Positions 17,528 to 25,199 of a stretch of 64,000 bases of DNA are shown one piece after another. The position numbers and the translations under genes are program-made. The stretch comes from Pseudomonas poae. Lineage in GTDB: Bacteria; Pseudomonadota; Gammaproteobacteria; Pseudomonadales; Pseudomonadaceae. Below the pieces are notes generated by a model that saw only the letters and a list, made by a program, of their open reading frames with translations, ran no database searches and was not told the origin of the DNA. The DNA lies in NCBI GenBank assembly GCA_004000515.1, contig CP034537.1:3052001-3116000 (forward strand), written 5' to 3'. Position 1 is the stretch's first letter; each line of letters opens with the position of its first letter.

Positions 17528-17853
17528 GCATATCATTTGCGAATCACCAAGCGCTGCAAGGGCTGGACAGTGAGCAAGTCGCCGAGCTGGCCCTGCTTGG
17601 ACTTCGGTACCGCGCCCTGGGTGCAGGCCTGATCGACTTCACTGACGCTTCAAAGCTTGATGTGTACTGGACTGGGAAGCGGCTGGTGGAGAAGGCGGTG
17701 GATGATGCGATCAAGGCCGCCAAAGCGCGAGGCCCACTCGCCGATTCTAAGTACGGGATCGCACAGGGGAACTTGTCGGCGCTACTCAACTGCGGCTTGA
17801 TTGACGACGAGACCTACATGACGCAATACAGGCTGCTGTCCGACCAAGCCTGA
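17524..17853 (+). CDS. unknown protein, third gene of the trio
   Basis: 109 residues, 'MSISFANHQALQGLDSEQVA'. Contains 'RYRALGAGLIDFTDASKLDV', a helical region and a C-terminal 'LNCGLIDDETYMTQYRLLSD'. Overlaps the previous stop by 4 nt and is followed by a strong terminator. Function unknown; the three genes probably act together. Confidence 0.6.
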   Translation: MSISFANHQALQGLDSEQVAELALLGLRYRALGAGLIDFTDASKLDVYWTGKRLVEKAVDDAIKAAKARGPLADSKYGIAQGNLSALLNCGLIDDETYMTQYRLLSDQA

Positions 17854-17876
17854 AACAACGAAACTTTCGCAGTATC

Positions 17877-17912
17877 AAGGGCACTACCCCGTCACCGGGT
17901 GGTGCCCTTTTT
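17877..17912 (+). terminator. terminator of the rightward trio
   Basis: AAGGGCACTACCC and GGGTGGTGCCCTT around CGTCACC, followed by TTTT. A strong stem with U-tract. Confidence 0.88.
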
Positions 17913-18106
17913 CATTTGTTGGCGGTGGGTGCCTTCTCAGCGAGGTAGATAAGGTCCTTCCTCACTTCCTCGGCACACGGTCTGCACATTCCGATCTTTG
18001 TCCAAGGCAACCAGTCGAGAACAAGGAAAGTGAAGCCTCCGATACGCTTACATTTCCCTGCATACCCATGGGTGCATCGGGCCTGTTGGTACGTCTGTGG
18101 TCCCAT
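17912..18106 (-). CDS. small cysteine-containing protein, unknown
   Basis: 64 residues with Cys 11, Cys 18, Cys 40 and Cys 43 (the last pair as 'CRPC'), spaced like a small zinc-ribbon protein, plus a hydrophobic 'FTFLVLDWLPW'. ATG 18106 has AGGGG upstream. Zinc binding is an inference. Confidence 0.5.
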   Translation of the reverse strand: MGPQTYQQARCTHGYAGKCKRIGGFTFLVLDWLPWTKIGMCRPCAEEVRKDLIYLAEKAPTANK

Positions 18107-18189
18107 CTTATTAACCCCTGGTGGTGGTAATTTAATAAGGGTGGGATATTTTCCTTCCAGCTACACCGCTGGAGGCCCCGGTTTTATTG

Positions 18190-18315
18190 AAAGGTAGTGG
18201 GAAAAATCCCAGTACCCCGCCAATCAAGAAAACTAACGGGACGCAACGGGACAGTTAAAGGTCGATAACTGGGAAAAATTCCCACTACTCGACGGAAAAA
18301 TTCCCACCGAAAAAC
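18190..18315. repeat. three copies of a TGGGAAAAATTCCC-like dyad
   Basis: GTGGGAAAAATCCCAGTAC (18200 region), CTGGGAAAAATTCCCACTAC (about 18268-18287) and CGGAAAAATTCCCACCG (about 18292-18308). Each is itself an inverted repeat. On the minus strand one frame reads GIFP twice ('VGIFPSY', 'TGIFPTT'), so it could be a repeated C-terminal peptide of the upstream gene or a set of operators. Confidence 0.5.
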
Positions 18316-18320
18316 TCGAA

Positions 18321-18725
18321 TTACACGAACTTGAAGCGTGGCGGGCCAGGCCCTATTTCCAGATCCTTCCCCGGGCAGTCGTCTATCGCCGCCCAGGTGA
18401 TCGCGTACAGCGCGCAACGAGCCATTCCCTGCTCCCTGCCTCCCTTGCGGTTCTCCCTGGTGCGAATGATCAACCCTGCGTCAATCAGCTCGGCCAGGGC
18501 AGAGGAAAGCGTCTTGGCGTCCATGGGCTTCCCCTTGGCCATCATTGAGGCTGTGCACGACAGATCGCCGTTGTTGCGGCCGTTGTAGTTCCTGGCCAGC
18601 TTGATCAGCACGGTCACGGCTTTTGTCGACAGATTGTCGAAGGCGTCACTGATCAGCAGTCGATAGGGCAAGGCCAGTACTCGACCACCGCCGAAGTCGA
18701 CCTTGTATTTAGTCTTTCTGGCCAT
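18321..18725 (-). CDS. winged-helix DNA-binding / phage replication-type protein
   Basis: 134 residues, 'MARKTKYKVDFGGGRVLALP ... LISDAFDNLSTKAVTVLIKL', then 'LSSALAELIDAGLIIRTREN', the recognition helix and wing pattern of winged helix-turn-helix proteins. Such proteins occur in the early region of Pseudomonas phages and plasmids, near replication genes. The C-terminus may extend past 18321 in another frame through the GIFP-coding repeats if a base is missing. Exact role unknown. Confidence 0.66.
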   Translation of the reverse strand: MARKTKYKVDFGGGRVLALPYRLLISDAFDNLSTKAVTVLIKLARNYNGRNNGDLSCTASMMAKGKPMDAKTLSSALAELIDAGLIIRTRENRKGGREQGMARCALYAITWAAIDDCPGKDLEIGPGPPRFKFV

Positions 18726-18788
18726 TCGGCAACTCGCAGGCAGGCACGCACCGACGCCCTCGGGAATGAGGGCGTCTACGCGGCTCGT

Positions 18789-19061
18789 TTACTGGCTTTC
18801 CTTGGTAAGGACGTACAGGCCAACCCGGTGCGGGCGCCTGCCTGGTGCGGCGGTCTGGTAGCACCATTCCGTCATGATTGCCCAGCCTTTGCGCCTCAGG
18901 TGTCGGATCGTGGAGGGCGGGTGAACAATATCAAGGGAGCGTGCCGCGTCGATGGAGGACACCGGCCCGACTTTGAGGGCCTGAATCATCCTCAGGGCTT
19001 GCGCCTCTGTTGAGTGGCTGTCCGGGTCTGGCTGGGCGGGTTCGATTGGCTCTACGCGCAT
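18789..19061 (-). CDS. helix-turn-helix-like small protein
   Basis: 90 residues from ATG 19061 ('MRVEPIEPAQPDPDSHSTEA'; an ATG at 19076 is also in frame). 'ALRMIQALKVGPVSSIDAAR' with 'HPPSTIRHLRRKGWAIMTEW' looks like a winged helix that senses or binds DNA. Overlaps the next upstream gene by 10 nt. Likely an early regulator of the element. Confidence 0.6.
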   Translation of the reverse strand: MRVEPIEPAQPDPDSHSTEAQALRMIQALKVGPVSSIDAARSLDIVHPPSTIRHLRRKGWAIMTEWCYQTAAPGRRPHRVGLYVLTKESQ

Positions 19062-19324
19062 TTGGCGGCCCTCCACAATGCTGCAGCCTTTGGCGGCGGC
19101 GTGAAGTCATCAGGCAATTGCATGAGGCTGCGAGTGAGGACGCGGTACCGCTTGCCCTCGACCACCATCAGCCAGTAGTCGCCGTCGGCGTGTAGCAGGA
19201 GGCCGGGTCGCCCAATCAGGTTGGCGCGTTCCGGAGTCAGGATCAGCGCGCGTCGGCCGCTGATCAGGTTGTGTGCCTCGCTGGCGCTATTGGCGGCGCT
19301 GGCAGTAGAATTGATCAGTCTCAT
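19052..19324 (-). CDS. hypothetical small protein
   Basis: 90 residues from ATG 19324 ('MRLINSTASAANSASEAHNL', GGGAAG upstream). Then beta-rich 'GRRALILTPERANLIGRPGL' and 'GDYWLMVVEGKRYRVLTRSL'. Unknown function. Confidence 0.55.
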   Translation of the reverse strand: MRLINSTASAANSASEAHNLISGRRALILTPERANLIGRPGLLLHADGDYWLMVVEGKRYRVLTRSLMQLPDDFTPPPKAAALWRAAKCA

Positions 19325-19419
19325 CTGTGGCTTCCCAAAGCATTCCGATGCGATACGTCGGGCCGGTGTTGGTAGCACCGGTTCGACAACCCCTTCTAAG
19401 GCCATCCCAGGGCGAGCCT

Positions 19420-19626
19420 TCACCGAGCACCAGCCTTAGCGGCGCGCTCAACAAAAGCCTTCAGCTCCGACACCAGAATCAGGCGACGACGACCGATCTT
19501 GAAAGCCTTCAGGTCGCCGGCGGCGATGGCCTTATAGATGCCGGTCCGAGTGCAATCCGTGATCCGTGCCGCCTCATCAACCCCAATGGAGATTTGAGAC
19601 GGGTCAAACTGTAGAGCTGCATTCAT
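19420..19626 (-). CDS. excisionase / AlpA-like helix-turn-helix protein
   Basis: 68 residues from ATG 19626 with CAAGGGG upstream. 'ISIGVDEAARITDCTRTGIY' then 'KAIAAGDLKAFKIGRRRLIL' is the MerR-like fold of excisionases and DNA-binding 'excise' family proteins. It bends DNA and directs the integrase to excision in related elements. It lies 0.65 kb from the integrase stop, a usual place for xis. Confidence 0.8.
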   Translation of the reverse strand: MNAALQFDPSQISIGVDEAARITDCTRTGIYKAIAAGDLKAFKIGRRRLILVSELKAFVERAAKAGAR

Positions 19627-19743
19627 TTTGTTTCCCCTTGATCGTTCCGTTGGTCTGTATGATACTGAATGGAACGTAAGCATCCTATTTGTAAGTAACA
19701 TGATCTGCAAGCAAAAAGTTTGTAGACGCTAAGGGGTTGATTC

Positions 19744-20277
19744 ATGGCAAACCGCTCAAAAAAGGTCGTCCTATCGGCCAGGGTCGATCCGTACCTAAAG
19801 GCGGCTCTTGAGTTGTTCGCAGGATCGCGCAACGAGAAAATCGTTAAGATTTTGGAAACGTGCGTGGAGAATGGCCTTTCCGACCGGACAATCACGAATC
19901 CGTTTAAGCCTCGGCACAAAGATCAGGAGAAGATTGGCTTCATGGTCGCCTTTACTGCGATCTGGTCCGAGAATGAAACGCTTTATAAGCTGAGAGCAGG
20001 CAGCCTGGGCCCTGACTTCGCCGGTGATGATCTGGCGATGGTGGCGATGCTCATCAATGGGATGAGCTACTTCAAAGGAAATTTCGACGTATTCGGGGAT
20101 TTGAATGGATATGTCGAGACCTTTGGTTTCACGCCACGCATGACGCCAAAGGTAAACCTGCAGCTCGTTGAGGATGAGTGGCCCTTGGTCGAGGAATACG
20201 TCAGATTTTTGGCCAATAACAAGCCATTCGAACCTGATTATGAGGACTATAAGAGGATGCGAAACAAGTCCGCCTAA
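19744..20277 (+). CDS. ribbon-helix-helix-like protein, unknown role
   Basis: 177 residues. The N-terminus 'MANRSKKVVLSARVDPYLKA' with 'SRNEKIVKILETCVENGLSD' reads like an RHH fold (strand, helix, helix). The remaining 130 residues ('FMVAFTAIWSENETLYKLRA') are not recognised. It is transcribed toward the integrase, and the two stops overlap by a few nt. It is AT-richer than its neighbours. Divergent from the excisionase gene, so it may be the element's regulator. Confidence 0.6.
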   Translation: MANRSKKVVLSARVDPYLKAALELFAGSRNEKIVKILETCVENGLSDRTITNPFKPRHKDQEKIGFMVAFTAIWSENETLYKLRAGSLGPDFAGDDLAMVAMLINGMSYFKGNFDVFGDLNGYVETFGFTPRMTPKVNLQLVEDEWPLVEEYVRFLANNKPFEPDYEDYKRMRNKSA

Positions 20278-21485
20278 ATTAGCTCCACCGCCGCCGCCTT
20301 TGTTCCCGGCGCCAGGTGAGCGTAGCGCAAAGTCATTTTGATATCGGCGTGCCCAAGCAGATCCCGCACTGTGTTGAGCGGCACGCCGGCCATCACCAGG
20401 CGCGATGCGAAGTCATGCCGCATATCGTGCCATCGGAACGCCTCGATCTGCGCCCGCTCCAGTAGCTTGAGCCAAGCGCTTTTCACGTCCTCGAAGCGGC
20501 CGCCGTCCTGCCCAGGGAACACATACTGGGAATCCCCACTCTGCTTTTTCCACTCGTCCAGCACTCCGAACGCCTCCTTGTTCATCGGAATGTGCCGCGT
20601 GTCGCTCGTCTTCGTGGTGTCGCCGGCGACTGTAACCGTCCTGGTGTCGAAATTCACGGCCGGCCATTTCAGGTCAAACAGCTCGCCGCGCCTCATGCCG
20701 GTATTCAGCGATACCAGCACCATAGGCTTCAGGTGGTCAGTGAAGGGCAGCTGCAGCAAACTTTGCATCTGCTCTTTGCCTCGATCTGCCCGCCACTTGT
20801 TCGCCGTCTCGCGTTCGGCGCGCGCCTCATCCTGGCGGGCGTCGAGTGCTTCCCGCAGGCGCTTGGCTTCCTGAGTGCTCAGGTATCGGATAACCCCGTT
20901 TGAGTCGACCTTGAGCTGTTTCAGCTTGGCCAAGGGGTGATCCGCGATGTAGTCCCACTCGACCGCCCGGCTGAATACCCCGCTGATTGAGCCCATCTTG
21001 CGGTTCACCGTCGAAGGCTTGTTGCCGGCCTGCATCCATCCGGTGCGGATCTGCTCCAGATCGCGACCCGTGATATCGCCCAGGCGCCGAGGGATGATCG
21101 CGTCAAAGTTGTTGTTGAGCGTGTGCAGGGTCTTTTCATGGCCTTTGTGGTGGGCCTTGAACCACGGCATATAGGTGTCGTCGATGAATTCACGCAGAGA
21201 GGGGATGGCTATGCCCTTTCGGCCCTGGGCAACTGCCAGGGGCTCGCCGTGGGCGTGCGCGTCGGCCAGGTACTGGGCGGCCTCGGTTCTGGCCTGATCG
21301 AGCGTGAGGACGCCAACGCGCCCCAGGGTGGCGTTCTTGTTGCGCCCCCAGGTGACCATGTAGGACTTGTGCCCGCTGGGTAGCACGCGGATGAAGAAAC
21401 CCGGTTGCACGGTGTCATGCACGCGGTATGCTTTCGCCTCGGCGGCCAGGCTGCCGATCAGCTTTTGAGTGATTTTGGTTTTCAA
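20274..21485 (-). CDS. tyrosine site-specific integrase
   Basis: 403-residue phage integrase that recombines attP with the tRNA-Arg(CCT) attB. N-terminal arm-binding domain 'RVHDTVQPGFFIRVLPSGHK' (DUF4102-like), core-binding domain about 95-190, catalytic domain after 200. Catalytic residues visible: Arg in 'LNTGMRRGELFDL', His and Arg in 'WHDMRHDFASRLV', His in 'LGHADIKMTLRYAHL' and Tyr in the same string. ATG 21485 lies 123 nt inside attR. Full length and intact, so integration/excision activity is plausible. Confidence 0.94.
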   Translation of the reverse strand: MKTKITQKLIGSLAAEAKAYRVHDTVQPGFFIRVLPSGHKSYMVTWGRNKNATLGRVGVLTLDQARTEAAQYLADAHAHGEPLAVAQGRKGIAIPSLREFIDDTYMPWFKAHHKGHEKTLHTLNNNFDAIIPRRLGDITGRDLEQIRTGWMQAGNKPSTVNRKMGSISGVFSRAVEWDYIADHPLAKLKQLKVDSNGVIRYLSTQEAKRLREALDARQDEARAERETANKWRADRGKEQMQSLLQLPFTDHLKPMVLVSLNTGMRRGELFDLKWPAVNFDTRTVTVAGDTTKTSDTRHIPMNKEAFGVLDEWKKQSGDSQYVFPGQDGGRFEDVKSAWLKLLERAQIEAFRWHDMRHDFASRLVMAGVPLNTVRDLLGHADIKMTLRYAHLAPGTKAAAVELI

Positions 21486-21493
21486 GGGTTCGA

Positions 21494-21515
21494 CCGTGAC
21501 AGCAGGGTGACAGCA
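21494..21515 (+). repeat. subterminal direct repeat, right copy
   Basis: CCGTGACAGCAGGGTG then ACAGCA; matches 10079-10100 with one difference. It lies just upstream of the integrase start. Confidence 0.5.
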
Positions 21516-21607
21516 AAAACACTATACCGTTGTGTTCCGCTGTACTCAATGGAACGTAAAGTCCCTGATTCTCTGGTGCCGCCCTGTATTTGCTGGCTGT
21601 CTTTTGA

Positions 21608-21655
21608 CCCTCCTAAGGGGGAAGGTTGGCCGTTCGAACCGGCCCTGGGACACCA
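21608..21655 (+). repeat. attR, 48-bp direct repeat
   Basis: Exact copy of 9986-10033, the 3' half of tRNA-Arg(CCT), ending at the CCA. The 5' half of the tRNA is absent here, so this is not a functional gene. Confidence 0.93.
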
Positions 21656-21660
21656 GATTC

Positions 21661-21696
21661 AAAGCCCCGCACAGAATATTCTGGCGGGGCTTTTTT
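21661..21696 (+). terminator. original terminator of tRNA-Arg(CCT)
   Basis: AAAGCCCCGC ... GCGGGGCTTTTTT directly after attR. Before integration it would have followed the tRNA gene. Confidence 0.82.
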
Positions 21697-21923
21697 GTGG
21701 GCGTTCAATGGGACGGGTCGAACCTTGCCGGTGTTCAGGGTTCACAGCAGGTGCGCGGTGTATTTATCGCCATTTGTGTACCTTGCAAGCAGTCGGGTAG
21801 CGTCTGAGCTGTTAAGCAAAATAATCCCCGGAAACAGCATTTGCTGCCTGTCCGGACCCTGCCACCCCGGACTATCATGCCGATAGCCCTGTCTCTCACC
21901 GCAAGGAGCCGCTCGGAACGCCG

Positions 21924-23312
21924 ATGCGCCAGATCTGGAAATCTTTTCGAGCCCTTTATTTCGCCTCCTTGATGATGCTGATCGGCTCCGGCCTGCTCAG
22001 TACTTACCTGGCCTTGCGCCTGGCGGCCGACCATGTCGACAGTCTGTGGGTAGGTGCGCTGATGGCGGCCAACTACTTTGGCCTGGTGCTGGGTGGCAAG
22101 ATCGGGCACCGCCTGATTGCCCGGGTCGGGCATATTCGTGCCTACGCCACGTGTGCCGGGATTGTCGGTGCGGCAGTGCTGGGCCACGGCCTGATCAACT
22201 GGCTGCCGGCCTGGATTGTGCTGCGGATGATCGTCGGCCTGGGGATGATGTGCCAGTACATGGTCATCGAGAGCTGGCTTAACGAGCAGGCGGACGCCAA
22301 GCAGCGTGGCGTGGTGTTCAGCGGCTATATGATTGCCTCTTACTTGGGGTTGGTGCTGGGGCAATTGATCCTGGTGATGCATCCCCAACTCGGCCTCGAA
22401 CTGCTGATGTTGGTGGCACTGTGCTTTGCGTTGTGCCTGGTGCCGGTGGCCATGACGCGGCGTATTCACCCGGCGCCGCTGCATCCTGCGCCAATGGAGC
22501 CGCGCTTCTTTATAAAGCGCGTGCCGCAGTCGCTGAGTACGGTGTTGGGTGCGGGGCTGATCGTGGGCTCGTTCTACGGTTTGGCGCCGCTCTATGCTTC
22601 ACAGCAAGGGCTGACGACGGAGCAGGTAGGTCTGTTCATGGGTAGCTGTATTTTTGCCGGATTGTTGGTGCAGTGGCCGCTGGGTTGGCTGTCGGACCGT
22701 TATGACCGCGCGCTGCTGATTCGCTGCTTTGCCCTCTGCCTCGCGGTGGCGGCGTTGCCGTTGGCGGTACTGACACAGGTGCCGCTGGAAGTGCTGTTTG
22801 TGGCTGGCTTCGTGTGTTCCCTGGTGCAGTTTTGCCTGTATCCGCTGGCAGTGGCGTTCTCCAACGACCACGTAGAGGGTGACCGCCGGGTGTCGCTCAC
22901 GGCCATGTTGCTAGTGACCTATGGCGTGGGTGCCAGTGTCGGGCCGTTGCTGGCAGGTGTGGTCATGAAGATGTTTGGCAGCCACATGCTGTATGCGTTT
23001 TTCAGTGTGTGCGCGTTGATCCTGGTGTGGCGCATTCGGCCAAAAGCGGTGACCAACCTGCATCAGGTGGACGATGCACCGCTGCATCACGTGGCGATGC
23101 CCGACAGTATGTCCAGCTCTCCGTTGGTGGCTGCGCTTGATCCTCGGGTGGATGAGCAGGTGGTGCAAGACCAGATGCAAACCACCGTGCCAGAGGCTGA
23201 GGACGAACCGGAGCAATCGCCGGTGGAGTCGCCGGCCGCCGAAACTGAGCCTGAACCCGAGCATCCAGATCCGGACGACCACCCCCACGACTTGAGCAGG
23301 GCGCGCCCCTGA
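21924..23312 (+). CDS. MFS transporter (YcaD-like)
   Basis: 462-residue inner-membrane carrier with about 12 membrane segments in residues 10-385. MFS loop motifs are visible ('GGKIGHRLIARVGHIRAYA' after segment 2 and 'GWLSDRYDRALLIRCF' after segment 8). Overall wording resembles the YcaD branch; the substrate is unknown. The last 70 residues are an acidic, Pro/Glu-rich cytoplasmic tail ('EAEDEPEQSPVESPAAETEP'), unusual for the family. ATG 21924 has AAGGAGCCG before it. It converges on flgZ across a shared terminator. Confidence 0.85.
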   Translation: MRQIWKSFRALYFASLMMLIGSGLLSTYLALRLAADHVDSLWVGALMAANYFGLVLGGKIGHRLIARVGHIRAYATCAGIVGAAVLGHGLINWLPAWIVLRMIVGLGMMCQYMVIESWLNEQADAKQRGVVFSGYMIASYLGLVLGQLILVMHPQLGLELLMLVALCFALCLVPVAMTRRIHPAPLHPAPMEPRFFIKRVPQSLSTVLGAGLIVGSFYGLAPLYASQQGLTTEQVGLFMGSCIFAGLLVQWPLGWLSDRYDRALLIRCFALCLAVAALPLAVLTQVPLEVLFVAGFVCSLVQFCLYPLAVAFSNDHVEGDRRVSLTAMLLVTYGVGASVGPLLAGVVMKMFGSHMLYAFFSVCALILVWRIRPKAVTNLHQVDDAPLHHVAMPDSMSSSPLVAALDPRVDEQVVQDQMQTTVPEAEDEPEQSPVESPAAETEPEPEHPDPDDHPHDLSRARP

Positions 23313-23316
23313 ATGC

Positions 23317-23352
23317 AAAAACGGGCAGATCCCATCAGGATCTGCCCGTTTA
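23317..23352. terminator. bidirectional terminator between the MFS gene and flgZ
   Basis: AAAAACGGGCAGATCC / GGATCTGCCCGTTTATTT around CATCA. It serves both convergent genes. Confidence 0.85.
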
Positions 23353-23371
23353 TTTGTCGCGATCTTTAGCT

Positions 23372-24120
23372 TTAAAAATCGTCGTCTTTGTCGAAGCGTC
23401 GTGCTTCACGCTGCAGTTGGTACACGAATCGCTCGACCTGGCGTTGTACCAGGCCACTCATATTGTGGAAGCGAACACCCGCAAATGTGGTGTTGATCTT
23501 CTCTTCGAAGTGCAGGTAACGCAGTTCGACAGATGTGGTCATGCTGCCAAAGGGCAGGGCGGCGATAAAGCGGTCGTAGACCTGGCCCAGTTGCAGGCGC
23601 TCGGAGATATCCCCTTCAAAGCGCAGTTTGCAGCCGGTGGCGGATATATCCAGCAGCTTGCCAGCAATGGGAGCCTTTAGTTTCTCGCCGCCTATTTCGA
23701 TATTCACCAGTTGGGCCAGCTTCAGGGCTGCGCGGAAGGCGTTGCGGCGCTGATGGTAGACCACCTCGTCGGGCATGCTGCCGGTATAGATGCGGTGACC
23801 GTCTTTTCGCTGACGGTCATGGTGCCGCTGCTTTCCCAGGCAACGCGTACGCCTTCGTGGAAGCCTTCGATGCGGAAGGGTTCGCCGTTCTCAAGGTGGC
23901 GTTCGCCGTCGCGGGGGATCATCTCGTCCAGGGCCACGGTACCGCTGTCGCGATCAACGTCCACCAGGTAACTCTGGAAGCGCTGGCTGCGTTCGTGGAA
24001 GGTAATGATCAGCGGGTCATGGCTTTCTTGCAGCATCCGCAAGGTGCTGGCGATTTCCAGAGGCGTGGTGAGGACCTTGGGTGGCTGCGGTGCATCTTCC
24101 GCATTAAGGGCGTTGAACAC
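23372..24120 (-). CDS. flgZ: flagellar brake PilZ protein YcgR/FlgZ (frame broken by a 1-nt loss)
   Basis: Binds c-di-GMP and slows the flagellar motor. A GTG start at 24120 ('[20 protein letters not shown]') has a GGAAG site; the YcgR N-domain runs to about residue 105. At 23804-23807 one A is missing on the minus strand (GAAAAG for GAAAAAG). Restored, it reads '[20 protein letters not shown]' and continues '[19 protein letters not shown]', the RxxxR motif of PilZ, ending at 23372; total 249 residues. It neighbours flgN and flgM, as in P. aeruginosa and P. fluorescens. Confidence 0.9.
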
Positions 24121-24216
24121 GGTTCTTCCATCTCCAGACAAAATACAACTACACGCAAGAGCCAGCATTTTGCCAGCATGTAACACGCCTTGGATAGGCC
24201 GCGCTGTAAACGGGTG

Positions 24217-24686
24217 TCAGGCTTGGCTGCGGGTGCTTGGTTTGACCAGGCGTGAGGTGGAGCCTTGGGCGTTATACAGCGCCGGAGGCTCTCCGCCGTG
24301 AAGTATACGCAACTGGTTGGCGGTCGTAGCTTGCTGAATCTGGATCGACTGACCGTTGAGCAGGTTGGCTTCCTGGCACTGGGCGAGCAAAGGTTGAGTT
24401 CTTTGCTCTGCGCCAGCAATTGATCGCCGACCGAGGAGTGACTGGCCAATTGCGCCAGACCGTCGTGGTCTGCCGGCAGGCCGAGGCTGATGAGGATCTG
24501 GCTGCGTTTTTTGCCGTGCTGTTCAAGCAGCACAATCAGTGACTGCTTGCGCGCCAGAATGTCTTCCAGTAGGGGCATGTCACGGCCGTAAAGCGCCAGG
24601 GATTCTTCCTTGAGCAGCTCAAGCAAGTGTTGGGTCGGCGCTAGATCATCAATGATCAGTTGAAGCAGATTTTCGTCGTGATGCAT
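24217..24686 (-). CDS. flgN: flagellar export chaperone FlgN (frame broken by a 1-nt loss)
   Basis: Chaperone for the hook-filament junction proteins FlgK and FlgL. Starts 'MHHDENLLQLIIDDLAPTQH', a long helical N-terminus ('LLEDILARKQSLIVLLEQHG'). At 24389-24391 one T is missing on the minus strand (CTTTGC for CTTTTGC). Restored: 'LLAQCQEANLLNGQSIQIQQ', the FlgN C-terminal motif, and a stop at 24217, 156 residues. As written the frame runs past flgZ's start to 24009. 48 nt after flgM. Confidence 0.9.
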
Positions 24687-24734
24687 GGCTGGCCTTGGGG
24701 TTTAAGCGTCCAAAAGCCCGGCGCAGGCCTTTGC

Positions 24735-25058
24735 CTAGCGCTCGGCTTCGAAATTAAGCAGCTTGCTGGCTACACGGTTGCTGTCGACTTTATAGCTGCC
24801 ATCGGCGATAGCCTGTTTCAACTCGGCCACGCGGGCTTTGTTGACAACCGGTTGATCGCGCAGCGAGTCAGTGACCTTCTGCAACTGTTGAGCCTCATTG
24901 CTCAGGTGTACGGATTCCCCGCTCTGGCTGGCGCTGGCCTGTTCTGCCTTGACGGGCAGGGCCTGTGGCTTGGCCTCTGCGCTGTCCTTGGCACCCGTGG
25001 TGCGCGTACTGCCGGGCAAAGCCTGGGAATTATTTAAACGGCTGAAATCGATGACCAT
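24735..25058 (-). CDS. flgM: anti-sigma-28 factor FlgM
   Basis: Holds FliA (sigma-28) until the hook is done, then is exported. 107 residues from ATG 25058 ('[20 protein letters not shown]'). Disordered polar first half; the C-terminal '[20 protein letters not shown]' and '[20 protein letters not shown]' is the conserved sigma-binding part ('KVdxxrVAskLL'). A sigma-28 promoter lies upstream, giving the usual feedback loop. Confidence 0.94.
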   Translation of the reverse strand: MVIDFSRLNNSQALPGSTRTTGAKDSAEAKPQALPVKAEQASASQSGESVHLSNEAQQLQKVTDSLRDQPVVNKARVAELKQAIADGSYKVDSNRVASKLLNFEAER

Positions 25059-25095
25059 GATAAAAAAACCTCTGGGTATTTGGACGCTTGCCATG

Positions 25096-25122
25096 TTTTC
25101 GGCCATACCCGGACAAACTTTA
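25096..25122 (-). promoter_or_regulatory. sigma-28 (FliA) promoter of flgM
   Basis: On the minus strand TAAAGTTT, 11 nt, GCCGAAAA. Consensus is TAAAGTTT-N11-GCCGATAA, so only one base differs. It ends 37 nt before the flgM ATG. Confidence 0.85.
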
Positions 25123-25199
25123 GGCTCGATTGACAATAAACTGCACAGGCCGACATCCAGTCGACAGTGTAGGAAAAGCTGGCGCCTGATACCAGTAGT

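Larger units (their letters stand above)
9986..21655. mobile_element. 11.6-kb integrated phage-like element in tRNA-Arg(CCT)
   Basis: It is bounded by a perfect 48-bp direct repeat of the tRNA 3' half, with a tyrosine integrase next to the right repeat and a serine recombinase next to the left. Inside are an excisionase-like protein, DNA-binding proteins, a DUF5681-like protein, a gp10-like head-tail protein, two tandem tail-assembly I-like proteins, a lipoprotein and many small unknown proteins. No large terminase, portal, capsid, tape measure or lysis gene was recognised. It is therefore a decayed prophage or a satellite-like island. Neighbouring genes on both sides are ordinary Pseudomonas genes. 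Confidence 0.88.
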
